Shown here one piece after another: positions 38,395-48,637 of a stretch of DNA of 64,000 nucleotides (its first letter is position 1; the number at the start of each line of letters is the position of its first letter). Source of the DNA: CAWJFP01 sp963842155 (GTDB lineage Bacteria > Pseudomonadota > Alphaproteobacteria > JACZXZ01); the NCBI GenBank assembly GCA_963842155.1, contig CAWJFP010000012.1:62001-126000 (forward strand), read 5' to 3'. The position numbers were made by a program, and so were the translations under genes. Under the pieces are notes generated by a model. The model was not told the DNA's origin. It saw only the letters and a program-made list of their open reading frames with translations, and ran no database searches.

Positions 38395-38469
38395 GCGGTC
38401 GCGCGCGCCCCTATCGCGGCGGACCAGGCCAGCTTTCCGCGCGATCGCCCCGAACAACGGCACCGGCGC

Positions 38470-38499
38470 TTGACGAGCATGCCGGCGCAGGGCTATAAC
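38470..38499 (+). promoter_or_regulatory. Sigma-70-type promoter of rpsT
   Basis: The -35 TTGACG (38470-38475) and -10 TATAAC (38494-38499) are 18 bases apart, so the transcript should begin near 38506, only a few bases ahead of the leader hairpin. Confidence 0.75.
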
Positions 38500-38510
38500 C
38501 CGCGCATTGC

Positions 38511-38545
38511 GGCCCGGGACGGCGTCCCGGGCCTTGTTGCCTTTT
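38511..38545 (+). terminator. Terminator-like hairpin in the rpsT leader
   Basis: Perfect 10-pair arms (ggcccgggac at 38511-38520, gtcccgggcc at 38524-38533, loop ggc) are followed by ttgttgcctttt. It starts about five bases after the predicted rpsT transcription start and ends 10 bases ahead of the rpsT ATG, so it could act as an attenuator as well as terminating upstream transcripts. Confidence 0.75.
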
Positions 38546-38555
38546 ACGGTGGACC

Positions 38556-38828
38556 ATGGCGCACCATAAATCTGCGAAGAAGCGGATCCGGCGGAACGAG
38601 CGGCGGCGCACGATCAACCGCGACGGCGTCGGCCGGCTGCGCACCTTCGTCAGGAAGACCGAGCTTGCGATCGAGGCCGGCGACAAGGCCGCTGCCGTGG
38701 CGGCATTCCGCGAGATGCAGCCGGTGCTGCATCGTGGCGTGACCCGCGACACCATCCATCGCAACACGGTCGCGCGCAAGCTCTCGCGACTCTCGGCGCG
38801 AATCAAGGCGCTGCAGCTCCAGTCGTGA
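38556..38828 (+). CDS. rpsT: 30S ribosomal protein S20
   Basis: The 90-residue highly basic helical protein (MAHHKSAKKRIRRNERRRTI, ...LRTFVRKTELAIEAGDKAAA..., KLSRLSARIKALQLQS) is S20, a 16S rRNA-binding small-subunit protein. Its place just upstream of dnaA is typical of alphaproteobacteria. GGTGGA lies upstream of the start, after the leader hairpin. Confidence 0.98.
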   Translation: MAHHKSAKKRIRRNERRRTINRDGVGRLRTFVRKTELAIEAGDKAAAVAAFREMQPVLHRGVTRDTIHRNTVARKLSRLSARIKALQLQS

Positions 38829-39485
38829 GCCGCGCGCGGCGCGAGCGCGTCGGCGCCGCGTATCGTTAGCGAATCGTGACGCGCTCGGCGAACTGTCGCC
38901 AAAGCGTCACGCACCCGACAAAAATTTTTACGTTCTCTTTTCGTCTTGTTGCGCGCGACGACGAGCGCGAGTAGATTTCTCGGGCGCGGCGAAAGAAGTC
39001 TCGTCGTTGCGGCAGCAAAACCGTAGACATGATCACGGATGCACAACGGGCTCGACCACTTGGATTCGGGCGAGGGAGGATTTCGCAGTTTGGATCGTGC
39101 AACTCATCCAATCTGTGAAGCCCTGGAAGTAAAGCGCGCTGACACAACCGAATCGCGAGCAACGCGATTTGCCAGGAAGCAACGACTTCCAAATTCCGCG
39201 GGGGCAGTCTGTGTCAGTTCAGAAAAATCTCGGACAATCTTTTCGGCGGCAAGGCGGAGCGCCGCCGCTCGGGGCGCCACATCCGCTGGCGCGCCAGCTC
39301 CGCCTCGCGATCAAGGCGCGGATCAAGCGCGACGTTGATTGACGGCGTCGCGGCGCCGACGGGCTAGGGAGTTCCGTCGGCGCTGCGAGTGGGCGACAGG
39401 CTCGGCTCGCGGACGCCTGCCCGCGGGGGATTGCAATAATCGGCCGATCGGCGGTCGGCCGCGGTTCGAGGATCAAGGTCGGACC
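38829..39485. other. Gene-free gap between rpsT and dnaA
   Basis: About 650 bases with no supported gene. The first part (38930-39010) is AT-richer than its surroundings and must contain the dnaA promoter. It lies next to dnaA, where the replication origin could be, but I found no convincing cluster of TTATNCACA DnaA boxes (the nearest is ggatgcaca near 39032, two mismatches), so I do not call oriC here. Confidence 0.6.
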
Positions 39486-40904
39486 ATGGCGGAATCATCA
39501 TTTGGCGGCACGGTCGCCGCACAGTGGGCCCGGGTGCGAGGGCGACTGCGGCAGGAGCTGGGCGAGACGGCCTATAAGAGCTGGCTCAAGCCTCTCACCT
39601 TCAAATCCTTCGAGCATGGCCAGGTCTGCCTCACCGCGCCCACGCGCTTCATGCGCGACTGGGTGGCGAACCACTACGCCGACCGCATCCGCCTGATCTG
39701 GGTCGGCGAAAACCGCGAGGTGCGCGCCTTGGAGATCCTGGTGGAGCGCTTGCCGGAATCGGCCGAGAGCGCGGCCAAGGGCGCCAAATCGACCAAGGCG
39801 AGCGATTTCGCACCGCCTTCGGTGGCGGCCGCGGGAAACGAGCCGTCGGAGATCGAGCCCGACAGGTTCCTCAGCGTCTCGGCCCAGCTCGATGCCCGCT
39901 TCACCTTCGAGGACTTCGTCGTCGGCAAGCCCAACGAGCTTGCGCATGCGGCCGCCCGCCGGGTCGCGGAATCCTCGACCGTGCCGTTCAACCCGCTCTT
40001 CCTCTATAGCGGCGTCGGCCTCGGCAAGACCCATCTCATGCATGCCATCGCCTGGCATATCCGCAAGCGCGATCCCGGCCGGCGCGTGATCTATCTCTCG
40101 GCCGAGAAGTTCATGTACCAGTTCATCCGGGCGCTGCGCTACAAGGACACCGTCGCCTTCAAGGAGCTGTTTCGCTCGGTCGACGTGTTGATGATCGACG
40201 ACGTGCAGTTCATCAACGGCAAGGATTCGACGCAGGAGGAGTTCTTCCACACCTTCAACGCGCTGGTCGACCAAAACCGGCAGATCGTCATCTCGGCCGA
40301 CAAGTCGCCGACGGACCTCGAAGGGCTGGAAGAGCGCCTGCGCTCGCGCCTCGGCTGGGGCCTCGTCGCCGACATCCATCAGACGAGCTACGAGCTCCGC
40401 CTCGGCATCCTGCAATCCAAGGCCGACCATGTCGCCGCGCAGATCCCGATCCCGATGAAGGTGCTGGAGTTTCTCGCGCACAAGATCACCTCCAACGTGC
40501 GCGAGCTGGAAGGGGCGCTCAACCGCATCGTCGCGCACGCCACCCTGATCGGCCGTCCCGTCACGCTCGAGACGACGCAGGACGTGCTGCACGATCTGCT
40601 CCGCGCCAACGACCGGCGCGTCACCATCGAGGAGATCCAGAAGCGCGTGGCCGAGCATTTCAACATCCGCATCTCGGACATGCATTCGCCGCGCCGCGCC
40701 CGCGCCGTGGCCCGGCCTCGGCAGGTCGCCATGTATCTCGCGAAGCAGCTCACCTCGCGCTCGCTGCCGGAGATCGGCCGCAAGTTCGGGGGGCGCGATC
40801 ACACCACCGTCATGCATGCCGTACGCAAGGTGGAGGAGCTGCGCTCGACCGACTCGGGCTTCTCCGACGATGTCGAGCTTCTGCGCCGCATGCTGGAAGG
40901 CTAA
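39486..40904 (+). CDS. dnaA: Chromosomal replication initiator protein
   Basis: The 472-residue protein has domain I (MAESSFGGTVAAQWARVRGR), a variable linker, the AAA+ domain with Walker A SGVGLGKTHLMHA and Walker B LMIDDVQF, and domain IV with the DNA-binding signature GGRDHTTVMHAVRKVE. It binds DnaA boxes at oriC and starts replication. Length is normal. The ATG at 39486 is preferred over an upstream extension (an in-frame start at 39339 adds non-conserved residues), and AAGG precedes it. Confidence 0.98.
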   Translation: MAESSFGGTVAAQWARVRGRLRQELGETAYKSWLKPLTFKSFEHGQVCLTAPTRFMRDWVANHYADRIRLIWVGENREVRALEILVERLPESAESAAKGAKSTKASDFAPPSVAAAGNEPSEIEPDRFLSVSAQLDARFTFEDFVVGKPNELAHAAARRVAESSTVPFNPLFLYSGVGLGKTHLMHAIAWHIRKRDPGRRVIYLSAEKFMYQFIRALRYKDTVAFKELFRSVDVLMIDDVQFINGKDSTQEEFFHTFNALVDQNRQIVISADKSPTDLEGLEERLRSRLGWGLVADIHQTSYELRLGILQSKADHVAAQIPIPMKVLEFLAHKITSNVRELEGALNRIVAHATLIGRPVTLETTQDVLHDLLRANDRRVTIEEIQKRVAEHFNIRISDMHSPRRARAVARPRQVAMYLAKQLTSRSLPEIGRKFGGRDHTTVMHAVRKVEELRSTDSGFSDDVELLRRMLEG

Positions 40905-41133
40905 GCCCCGCGCGAGGGCCCGGGTCGCGTTCGGCCGAAGGCCGAAAAAGGGCGGAAAAGCGCCGCTCTGCGCATCGGCGACCGGCGCTAAAAGGCTTCG
41001 GACTTCATAAGCCTGCTGCTATAATGCGTGGCTGTCGCGCCGTGCCGCCACGGCGCCTCTTGCAAGGCCTCCGGCGGCGTCGCCGGCCTCTTCGCCTATC
41101 GGTTTTGGGTCCATTGCTCGGCTCCGGTCAGTC

Positions 41134-42252
41134 ATGAAAATTACGATCGAACGCGCGGCCCTATTGCGGTCGCTGGCCCATGTGCAGAGCGTTGTCGAGC
41201 GCCGCAACACCATTCCGATCCTCGCCAACGTCATGCTCGAGGCCAAGGCGGGAGGGCTCGGCCTGACGGCGACGGACATGGATCTGGAGATCGTCGAGCG
41301 GGCGGCGGCGGAAGTGGGGCAGGAGGGTTCCGTCACCGCCCCGGCCCATACCTTTTACGACATCGTGCGCAAGCTGCCCGAGGGATCGCAGGTGCGGCTC
41401 GAGGCGGGCGGCGAGCGCGCGCAGCTCCTCATTCGTTGCGGCCGCTCCATGTTCACGCTCTCCACCCTGCCGCCCGAGGACTTCCCCGTGATGACCGGCG
41501 GCGATCTGCCCAACGAGTTCTCGGTCTCGGCGGAGGAGCTGCGCGGCCTGGTCGACCGCACGAGCTTCGCCATCTCGACCGAGGAGACGCGCTATTACCT
41601 GAACGGCATCTATCTCCATGCCGCCGAGCATGAGGGCGTCAAGCTGCTGCGCGCGGCTGCGACCGACGGCCATCGCCTGGCGCGCGTCGAGATGGCCTTG
41701 CCCGAGGGTGCGGCGAACATGCCCGGCGTGATCCTGCCGCGCAAGACGGTGATGGAGGTGCGCAAGCTCATCGACGAGGCGGGCGGCTCGGTCCGTATCG
41801 CCCTCTCGGAGACGCGGGTCCGCTTCGGCTTCGACGACGTCCTGCTTACCTCCAAGCTGATCGACGGTACCTTCCCGGACTACGAGCGCGTCATCCCGCA
41901 GCATAACGACAAGGTGATGGAAGTGCCGCGGGGCGAGTTCGCCGAGGCGGTGGACCGCGTCTCGACCATCTCGACCGAGAAATCGCGCGCCGTGAAGCTG
42001 AGCCTGCGCGACGGCGCGCTCACGCTTTCGGCGAGCAGCCCCGAGAGCGGCAGCGCCACCGAGGCGCTCGAGGTCAAGTACAATTCCGGCGCGCTTGAAA
42101 TCGGCTTTAATGCTCGCTATCTCCTCGACATCACCCGGCAAATCGAGGGCGACTACGCCCAGTTCGCCATGTCGGACGCGGCCTCGCCCACCATCGTGCG
42201 CGACGTCGCGGACGGCAGCGCGCTCTATGTCCTGATGCCGATGCGCGTGTGA
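41134..42252 (+). CDS. dnaN: DNA polymerase III beta subunit (sliding clamp)
   Basis: The 372-residue protein starts MKITIERAALLRSLAHVQSV and ends MPMRV, the conserved C-terminal MPMR sequence. Three similar domains make the ring that tethers the polymerase. It follows dnaA by 229 bases, and its stop overlaps the recF start by four bases. Confidence 0.98.
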   Translation: MKITIERAALLRSLAHVQSVVERRNTIPILANVMLEAKAGGLGLTATDMDLEIVERAAAEVGQEGSVTAPAHTFYDIVRKLPEGSQVRLEAGGERAQLLIRCGRSMFTLSTLPPEDFPVMTGGDLPNEFSVSAEELRGLVDRTSFAISTEETRYYLNGIYLHAAEHEGVKLLRAAATDGHRLARVEMALPEGAANMPGVILPRKTVMEVRKLIDEAGGSVRIALSETRVRFGFDDVLLTSKLIDGTFPDYERVIPQHNDKVMEVPRGEFAEAVDRVSTISTEKSRAVKLSLRDGALTLSASSPESGSATEALEVKYNSGALEIGFNARYLLDITRQIEGDYAQFAMSDAASPTIVRDVADGSALYVLMPMRV

Positions 42253-43436
42253 GGGAAGCGCTGCTCAACATTCCGGGGAAGACGGCGCCGGCGGCTCCGG
42301 CCGTGACGCGGGCCGCGGTTCGGCGGCTGGTCTTGACCGATTTCCGCTGCTACGGCGCCTTGCGCCTCGAGCTCGACGGCAGGCCGGTCCTGCTCACCGG
42401 CCCGAACGGCGCGGGCAAGACGAATATCCTGGAGGGAATTTCCTTCCTCGCTCCCGGGCGCGGGCTCCGGCGGGCGCGGATCGAGGAGGTCGACCGGCGC
42501 GACGCGGGGCCCGAGGCGCGCTGGGCCGTGGCGGCGCGGCTCGAGACGCCGCAAGGCGCCTTCGAGCTCGGCACCGGCCGCGAGGCGCAGGCGAACGAGG
42601 GCGGCGGCAAGCGCGCCCTTCGCATCGAGGGCAAGCCCGCCAAGAGCCAGGGCGAGTTCGCGCGCCTCTTATCGCTCCTCTGGGTCACGCCCGAGATGGA
42701 CCGGCTCTTCCAGGACCGCGCCAGCCTGCGCCGGCGCTTCCTCGACCGCATGGTGTACGGCATAGATCCGGACCATGCCGACCATGTGACGGCCTACGAT
42801 CATGCCATGCGCGAGCGCGCCAGGCTGTTGCGCGAAGGCCCGCGCGATCCGAGCTGGCTCGGGGCGCTCGAGGCGAGCATGGCGGAGAAGGGGGTGGCCA
42901 TCGCGGCCGCCCGGCGGGCGCTGCTGCGGCGGCTCGAAGGCGCGCTCGAGCGAGGTGTGGCGCCTTTTCCGCGCGCGCGGGTGGCGCTCGAGGGCAAGGT
43001 CGAGGCCTGGCTCGACGAGGGTCCGGCGCTTGCCGCCGAGGAGCGCTTCGCGGCTGAGCTCGCGGCGAGCCGGCCCCAGGACGCGGAAGCGGGCGGTGCC
43101 GCCTTGGGCCCGCACCGCAGCGACCTGGCGGTGCGCCACATGCAGAGCGACCTGCCGGCGGCGCTCTGCTCGACCGGCGAACAGAAGGCGCTGCTGCTGG
43201 CCCTCGTGCTCGCCCAAGCGCGGCTCCTGGCCGCCGAGCGTGGGGCGCCGCCGATCCTCCTGCTCGACGAGGTCGGCGCCCATCTCGACCGGCTGCGGCG
43301 GATGGCGCTCTACGACGAGATACGCGCCCTCGGCGTCCAGGCCTGGCTCACGGGCGCCGACGAAGGGCTGTTCGACGGGCTCGGCCAGGATGCCCAACAT
43401 TTCCGCGTGACCGGCGGCAACGTCGTTCCGCGCTGA
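42249..43436 (+). CDS. recF: DNA replication and repair protein RecF
   Basis: The 395-residue SMC-like ATPase has Walker A LLTGPNGAGKTNILEGISFL and the ABC signature/D-loop end LLLDEVGAHLDRLRR. RecF acts with RecO and RecR at gapped DNA. The start is GTG at 42249 within GTGA overlapping the dnaN stop; the first ~25 residues are low-complexity (Ala/Pro). gyrB follows after 17 bases. Confidence 0.96.
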   Translation: MREALLNIPGKTAPAAPAVTRAAVRRLVLTDFRCYGALRLELDGRPVLLTGPNGAGKTNILEGISFLAPGRGLRRARIEEVDRRDAGPEARWAVAARLETPQGAFELGTGREAQANEGGGKRALRIEGKPAKSQGEFARLLSLLWVTPEMDRLFQDRASLRRRFLDRMVYGIDPDHADHVTAYDHAMRERARLLREGPRDPSWLGALEASMAEKGVAIAAARRALLRRLEGALERGVAPFPRARVALEGKVEAWLDEGPALAAEERFAAELAASRPQDAEAGGAALGPHRSDLAVRHMQSDLPAALCSTGEQKALLLALVLAQARLLAAERGAPPILLLDEVGAHLDRLRRMALYDEIRALGVQAWLTGADEGLFDGLGQDAQHFRVTGGNVVPR

Positions 43437-43453
43437 CGAGGCGAAGAGAGACG

Positions 43454-45892
<2,439 letters not shown>

Positions 45893-45962
45893 GCGCGACC
45901 GATCGGAAATTTCGTTGGGTTCAACACAAACGTTGGGATGCAGCAATTAAGGAGACAGACTC

Positions 45963-46163
45963 ATGACGAAGCAACCGCACACGCCAAAGCTACCCGAGGC
46001 CAAAGACGCCACCGCACCTAGCATGACCGAGGCGCACTTACAGAAGGCTCAGGAATTGCGGCGGCTGATTGGTGACCAGCGAGTCCGCGTAGAAGTACCC
46101 ACGGGAGAGAGGTCCTCTAAGCATCCAATATACCCAGTCGGCAAAAGATACAGCGTCGGCTGA
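45963..46163 (+). CDS. Small hypothetical protein after gyrB
   Basis: A 66-residue hydrophilic frame (MTKQPHTPKLPEAKDATAPS, ...AQELRRLIGDQRVRVEVPTG...) has GGAG about 13 bases before the start. It marks the beginning of the low-GC accessory stretch. Coding character is plausible, but I recognise no family; confidence is limited. Confidence 0.4.
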   Translation: MTKQPHTPKLPEAKDATAPSMTEAHLQKAQELRRLIGDQRVRVEVPTGERSSKHPIYPVGKRYSVG

Positions 46164-46173
46164 TAGAGGGTTC

Positions 46174-46431
46174 TCATATCTTGCCGCCGTCGATTACCCC
46201 GAACCGACCGACGCGCCGACCTTGTGGCTCGGTAACTTTGCCACCTAGCGCCGCATCCACCAGCTCGCCAATCGTCCAGATATGATCCGTCATACCTAGC
46301 TGCATCGCAGGCGTAACGCGCAGAGCTTCATGGACGCGGCAGAGGTTGTACCGGCCGACGTAAAGCGCCACGGCGGCTTGATGGTTCTCTAGTTTTTTGG
46401 CGATTTGCTTTTCACGGGTTAGAATGTTCAT
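46174..46431 (-). mobile_element. Remnant of an IS transposase C terminus
   Basis: The frame from MNILTREKQIAKKLENHQAA through VALYVGRYNLCRVHEALRVT and PAMQLGMTDHIWTIGELVDA matches the C-terminal segment of a widespread transposase family in which KKLENH..ALxxxxYNFxRxHxTLRVTPAM is conserved. The catalytic core is absent, so it is a fragment. An inverted repeat (46433-46458) lies just upstream. A longer frame to 46503 has an unrelated N terminus. Confidence 0.7.
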
Positions 46432-46432
46432 G

Positions 46433-46458
46433 GGGCAATCCACGGTTGCGGATTGCCC
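46433..46458. repeat. Perfect 9-base inverted repeat beside the IS fragment
   Basis: Arms gggcaatcc (46433-46441) and ggattgccc (46450-46458) with an 8-base spacer lie directly upstream of the IS fragment. It may be part of the lost element or a hairpin. Confidence 0.6.
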
Positions 46459-46584
46459 TTGGAAAAATGCCACTTGGAGAGATATATTTAGGGACGTGGT
46501 CATTTACCTAGGGGCCAATCCTGGGTTTGTGATCCGAGGACTGGCGCTGCTTCCAACAGAGCCAGTCCCAACTTCGAGTTCAGG

Positions 46585-46659
46585 CGGTCCCGATTGGACT
46601 CGAACCAACGACCTGCCACTTGGAAAAGAAGCTGCTCTATCCGACTGAGCTACGGGACC
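46585..46659 (-). tRNA. tRNA with an irregular anticodon arm (possibly Gly-UCC)
   Basis: On the minus strand the acceptor arms GGTCCCG and CGGGACC, D arm (GCTC...GAGC) and T arm (GTTGG-TTCGAGT-CCAAT) form a complete cloverleaf of about 75 bases; CCA is not encoded. The anticodon arm is unusual: GCTTC then TTTTCCAA then GTGGC has one base too many. If one T of TTTT (plus strand 46624-46627) is removed, the loop becomes normal with anticodon UCC, but the stem still has a T-T mismatch. The isotype is therefore uncertain. It lies at the edge of a low-GC island. Confidence 0.7.
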
Positions 46660-46676
46660 TGTGTTGTGATCGAGGA

Positions 46677-46710
46677 AGCCCGCCTAGCCCAAGCTGGGCG
46701 GGCTTTTCCT
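46677..46710 (+). terminator. Strong intrinsic terminator ahead of the toxin-antitoxin operon
   Basis: A 12-pair hairpin (arms agcccgcctagc and gctgggcgggct, one wobble pair, loop ccaa) is followed by tttcctt at 46705-46711. It would isolate the toxin operon from transcription coming from the left. Confidence 0.85.
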
Positions 46711-46724
46711 TGGCAACATAAAGA

Positions 46725-46738
46725 GAATAATATTATTC
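46725..46738 (+). promoter_or_regulatory. Operator-like perfect palindrome upstream of the toxin-antitoxin operon
   Basis: gaataatattattc is a perfect 14-base palindrome 44-57 bases ahead of the toxin start. It contains TATTAT, which could serve as a -10 element, so binding by the HTH antitoxin could repress the operon. The regulatory role is inferred from position and symmetry. Confidence 0.5.
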
Positions 46739-46781
46739 ACTTTTCTCGTCAAGCTCTAAAAAACGTGATATTTTTGTTGAC

Positions 46782-47156
46782 ATGGCGGTCTGGACCTTCT
46801 ATGACTTTATCGAAGGCAGTGGACAGAACCCATTCTTCGAATGGTGGTCTGGGCTTCCTGTTGAAGCCCAGGCCTTCATCGATGCGCGGATTCTTCAAAT
46901 GAGGGGGTTGGAGCGATGGAGCGAAAAGTGGATATCGAAATATAAAGGCGCGGACAAAATATTGGAACTAAGGATTACATTTAATAAGGTTCAATATCGG
47001 CCTCTCGGGATATATGCTCCCAACAAGTCGTTTATTTTATTGGGCGGCGCTATAGAAAAAGACAAAATTGACAAAAGCATTATCGAGGCTGTGATAAGAC
47101 GGGCAATATTATTCAGAATGGAGCCAGGACATGTCCGAGAGCATCGTTTCTATTAG
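46782..47156 (+). CDS. HigB/Gp49-like (DUF891) toxin
   Basis: The 124-residue protein (MAVWTFYDFIEGSGQNPFFE, ...KGADKILELRITFNKVQYRP..., ...GGAIEKDKIDKSIIEAVIRR...) matches the phage-derived Gp49-like/HigB RelE-fold family: strands with ILELRI, QYRPLGIY and the lysine-rich end of the RNase fold. Such toxins are ribosome-dependent mRNA interferases. The gene overlaps the next gene by 26 bases and precedes its antitoxin, the usual higBA order. Base composition is much AT-richer than the chromosome, a sign of transfer. Confidence 0.85.
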   Translation: MAVWTFYDFIEGSGQNPFFEWWSGLPVEAQAFIDARILQMRGLERWSEKWISKYKGADKILELRITFNKVQYRPLGIYAPNKSFILLGGAIEKDKIDKSIIEAVIRRAILFRMEPGHVREHRFY

Positions 47157-47758
47157 GGAACAGCTTTGGGAAAAGATGCGGGGGAGCGGCGGGAAAGAAT
47201 ATCGCGATAGTTTTGTCGCGGCCCATCTTTCGACCAGCGTCGCCGCTCAAATCCAAACGCTTCGGGAGGATCGCGGGTGGACCAAACGACAGCTTGCCAA
47301 AAAGACGGGGATGGCCGCGACAAGGATTTCCCTAATGGAAAGCCCATCGTATGACAAATTCACCCTCACGACCCTTAGGAGGCTTGCGTCCGCATTCGAT
47401 GTAGCGCTGGAGGCACGATTTGTGTCTTTTAGTTGGTTAGTGGATTGGGTCTCAGACCTATCGCCTGCAAAATTATCAGCCGCAAACTTTGATGAGGACA
47501 GTCTTGCCCCAAGTTCATACGCAAGCAACCGCTGCCCTAAGTGCGTCAGGGATATCGAGCATGTACGGGGCCGGGGTTACCGGCAACGTATTGGTACAAC
47601 TCGGCGAAGATTTCAACGTCCCATACCAACGCGGCGGGATGCTCCAAGGCAACGCGTCCGTCGCCTTGAGGGGATCGGGTGCTGGCCTTATGTCGCCGCC
47701 CAATCCCAGTTTACCCTTGGCATCAATTCCATCATTCTTCGGGTCGATAGAGGGGTAG
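47131..47758 (+). CDS. XRE-family HTH antitoxin (one apparent frameshift)
   Basis: The N-terminal part contains an HTH domain (QIQTLREDRGWTKRQLAKKT, ...AATRISLMESPSYDKFTLTT..., LRRLASAFDVALEARFVSF), the HigA-type antitoxin fold. The downstream frame shifts after DEDSLA: with one C of CCCC (47507-47510) removed it continues QVHTQATAALSASGISSMYG to SIPSFFGSIEG, stopping one base before the third gene. Without correction it would end at the stop at 47778 with an unrelated Arg-rich tail. The C-terminal ~90 residues are unlike other HigA proteins and may bind the toxin or the third protein. Confidence 0.8.
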
Positions 47759-48439
47759 ATGGAGCTAATCGCAACTGAGCTAGGGCGCGTAACTCGATAT
47801 TTCGTCGGCGAGGAGGTTCGGCCCTCTGCCGGGCTATATGTACCCGACCTGATCCGTCTAGTAAACGAACGATACGGGTTCGTTACCTCTCCAACAACTG
47901 ACAGTATTACCAATGGCGCCGTTTTTCAGAATGGCCGATTAATTTCAGGGAATAAAAAAATAAATATTCCCACATTAGGTATCTATAATGACGGCATATC
48001 TGTTTCTGCATTCGACACTGATATTGCAGAGTTTATTGTAGAGGATGTAGTGACATGGGCCATTGATACATTGGGCATCCGCCAACCCGTAACAAAGCCA
48101 ATAACATTAATAGAAAGCCATGTCATCGTTAGGTTTTATCATTCTATTGATAGGGTTGTTAAAATAATTCAAAAGATGAAACCTTTACTGGAAACTGCTT
48201 ACAGCCAGACATATGAACGAGATTTCCAAATTGGACTTTCGAATATTGGGATGAGTGCCGACCCTAGCACCGTGCCACCGCAACTCGCACCGCCAGGGGC
48301 CCCCTATCGGGCTGATTTTTCTATTGGGCGTCGATTGGGACGCCCATGGTCTGAGAACCGCTACTTTTGTATGGCTCCTCTTAGGACAAAAAAGCATATC
48401 GAAATTCTTGAGGTCTTCGAGAAAATTACTGCGGAATAA
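47759..48439 (+). CDS. Third gene of the toxin-antitoxin operon, unknown function
   Basis: The 226-residue protein (MELIATELGRVTRYFVGEEV, ...LYVPDLIRLVNERYGFVTSP..., ...LGIYNDGISVSAFDTDIAEF..., ...PLLETAYSQTYERDFQIGLS...) shows no signal peptide or known motif. Its start directly abuts the antitoxin stop, so it is translated from the same transcript. The first half looks alpha/beta and the second partly helical. I do not recognise it. Its position suggests a third component (modulator, chaperone or effector) of a HigBA-like system. Codon use is AT-rich, as in the two upstream genes. Confidence 0.75.
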   Translation: MELIATELGRVTRYFVGEEVRPSAGLYVPDLIRLVNERYGFVTSPTTDSITNGAVFQNGRLISGNKKINIPTLGIYNDGISVSAFDTDIAEFIVEDVVTWAIDTLGIRQPVTKPITLIESHVIVRFYHSIDRVVKIIQKMKPLLETAYSQTYERDFQIGLSNIGMSADPSTVPPQLAPPGAPYRADFSIGRRLGRPWSENRYFCMAPLRTKKHIEILEVFEKITAE

Positions 48440-48637
48440 GGAGCGCCGTCAAAACCGGCCACCTACCTAGCCCCAAAACCGGCCAGCACCGGCGCCCGCG
48501 CCGCCGCAATGCCGCCGCGATTGGCGCGTAAATCTTCTCTCCGTGAGCCTGACCTCGAAGTCTCATGGCGCGGTCGCATGCTGCGTCGCAACGCAAGATG
48601 ACGTAGTAATGCCGTCGAGGGCAGGCTAAATATAGTC

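Noticed and set aside
38829..39485. oriC next to dnaA
   Set aside because: The region is gene-free, but I see no convincing cluster of DnaA boxes or clear AT-rich unwinding element, so I do not call an origin.
40930..40946. Hairpin ttcggcc/ggccgaa after dnaA as a terminator
   Set aside because: The stem is perfect, but no T tract follows it on either strand, so an intrinsic terminator is not supported.
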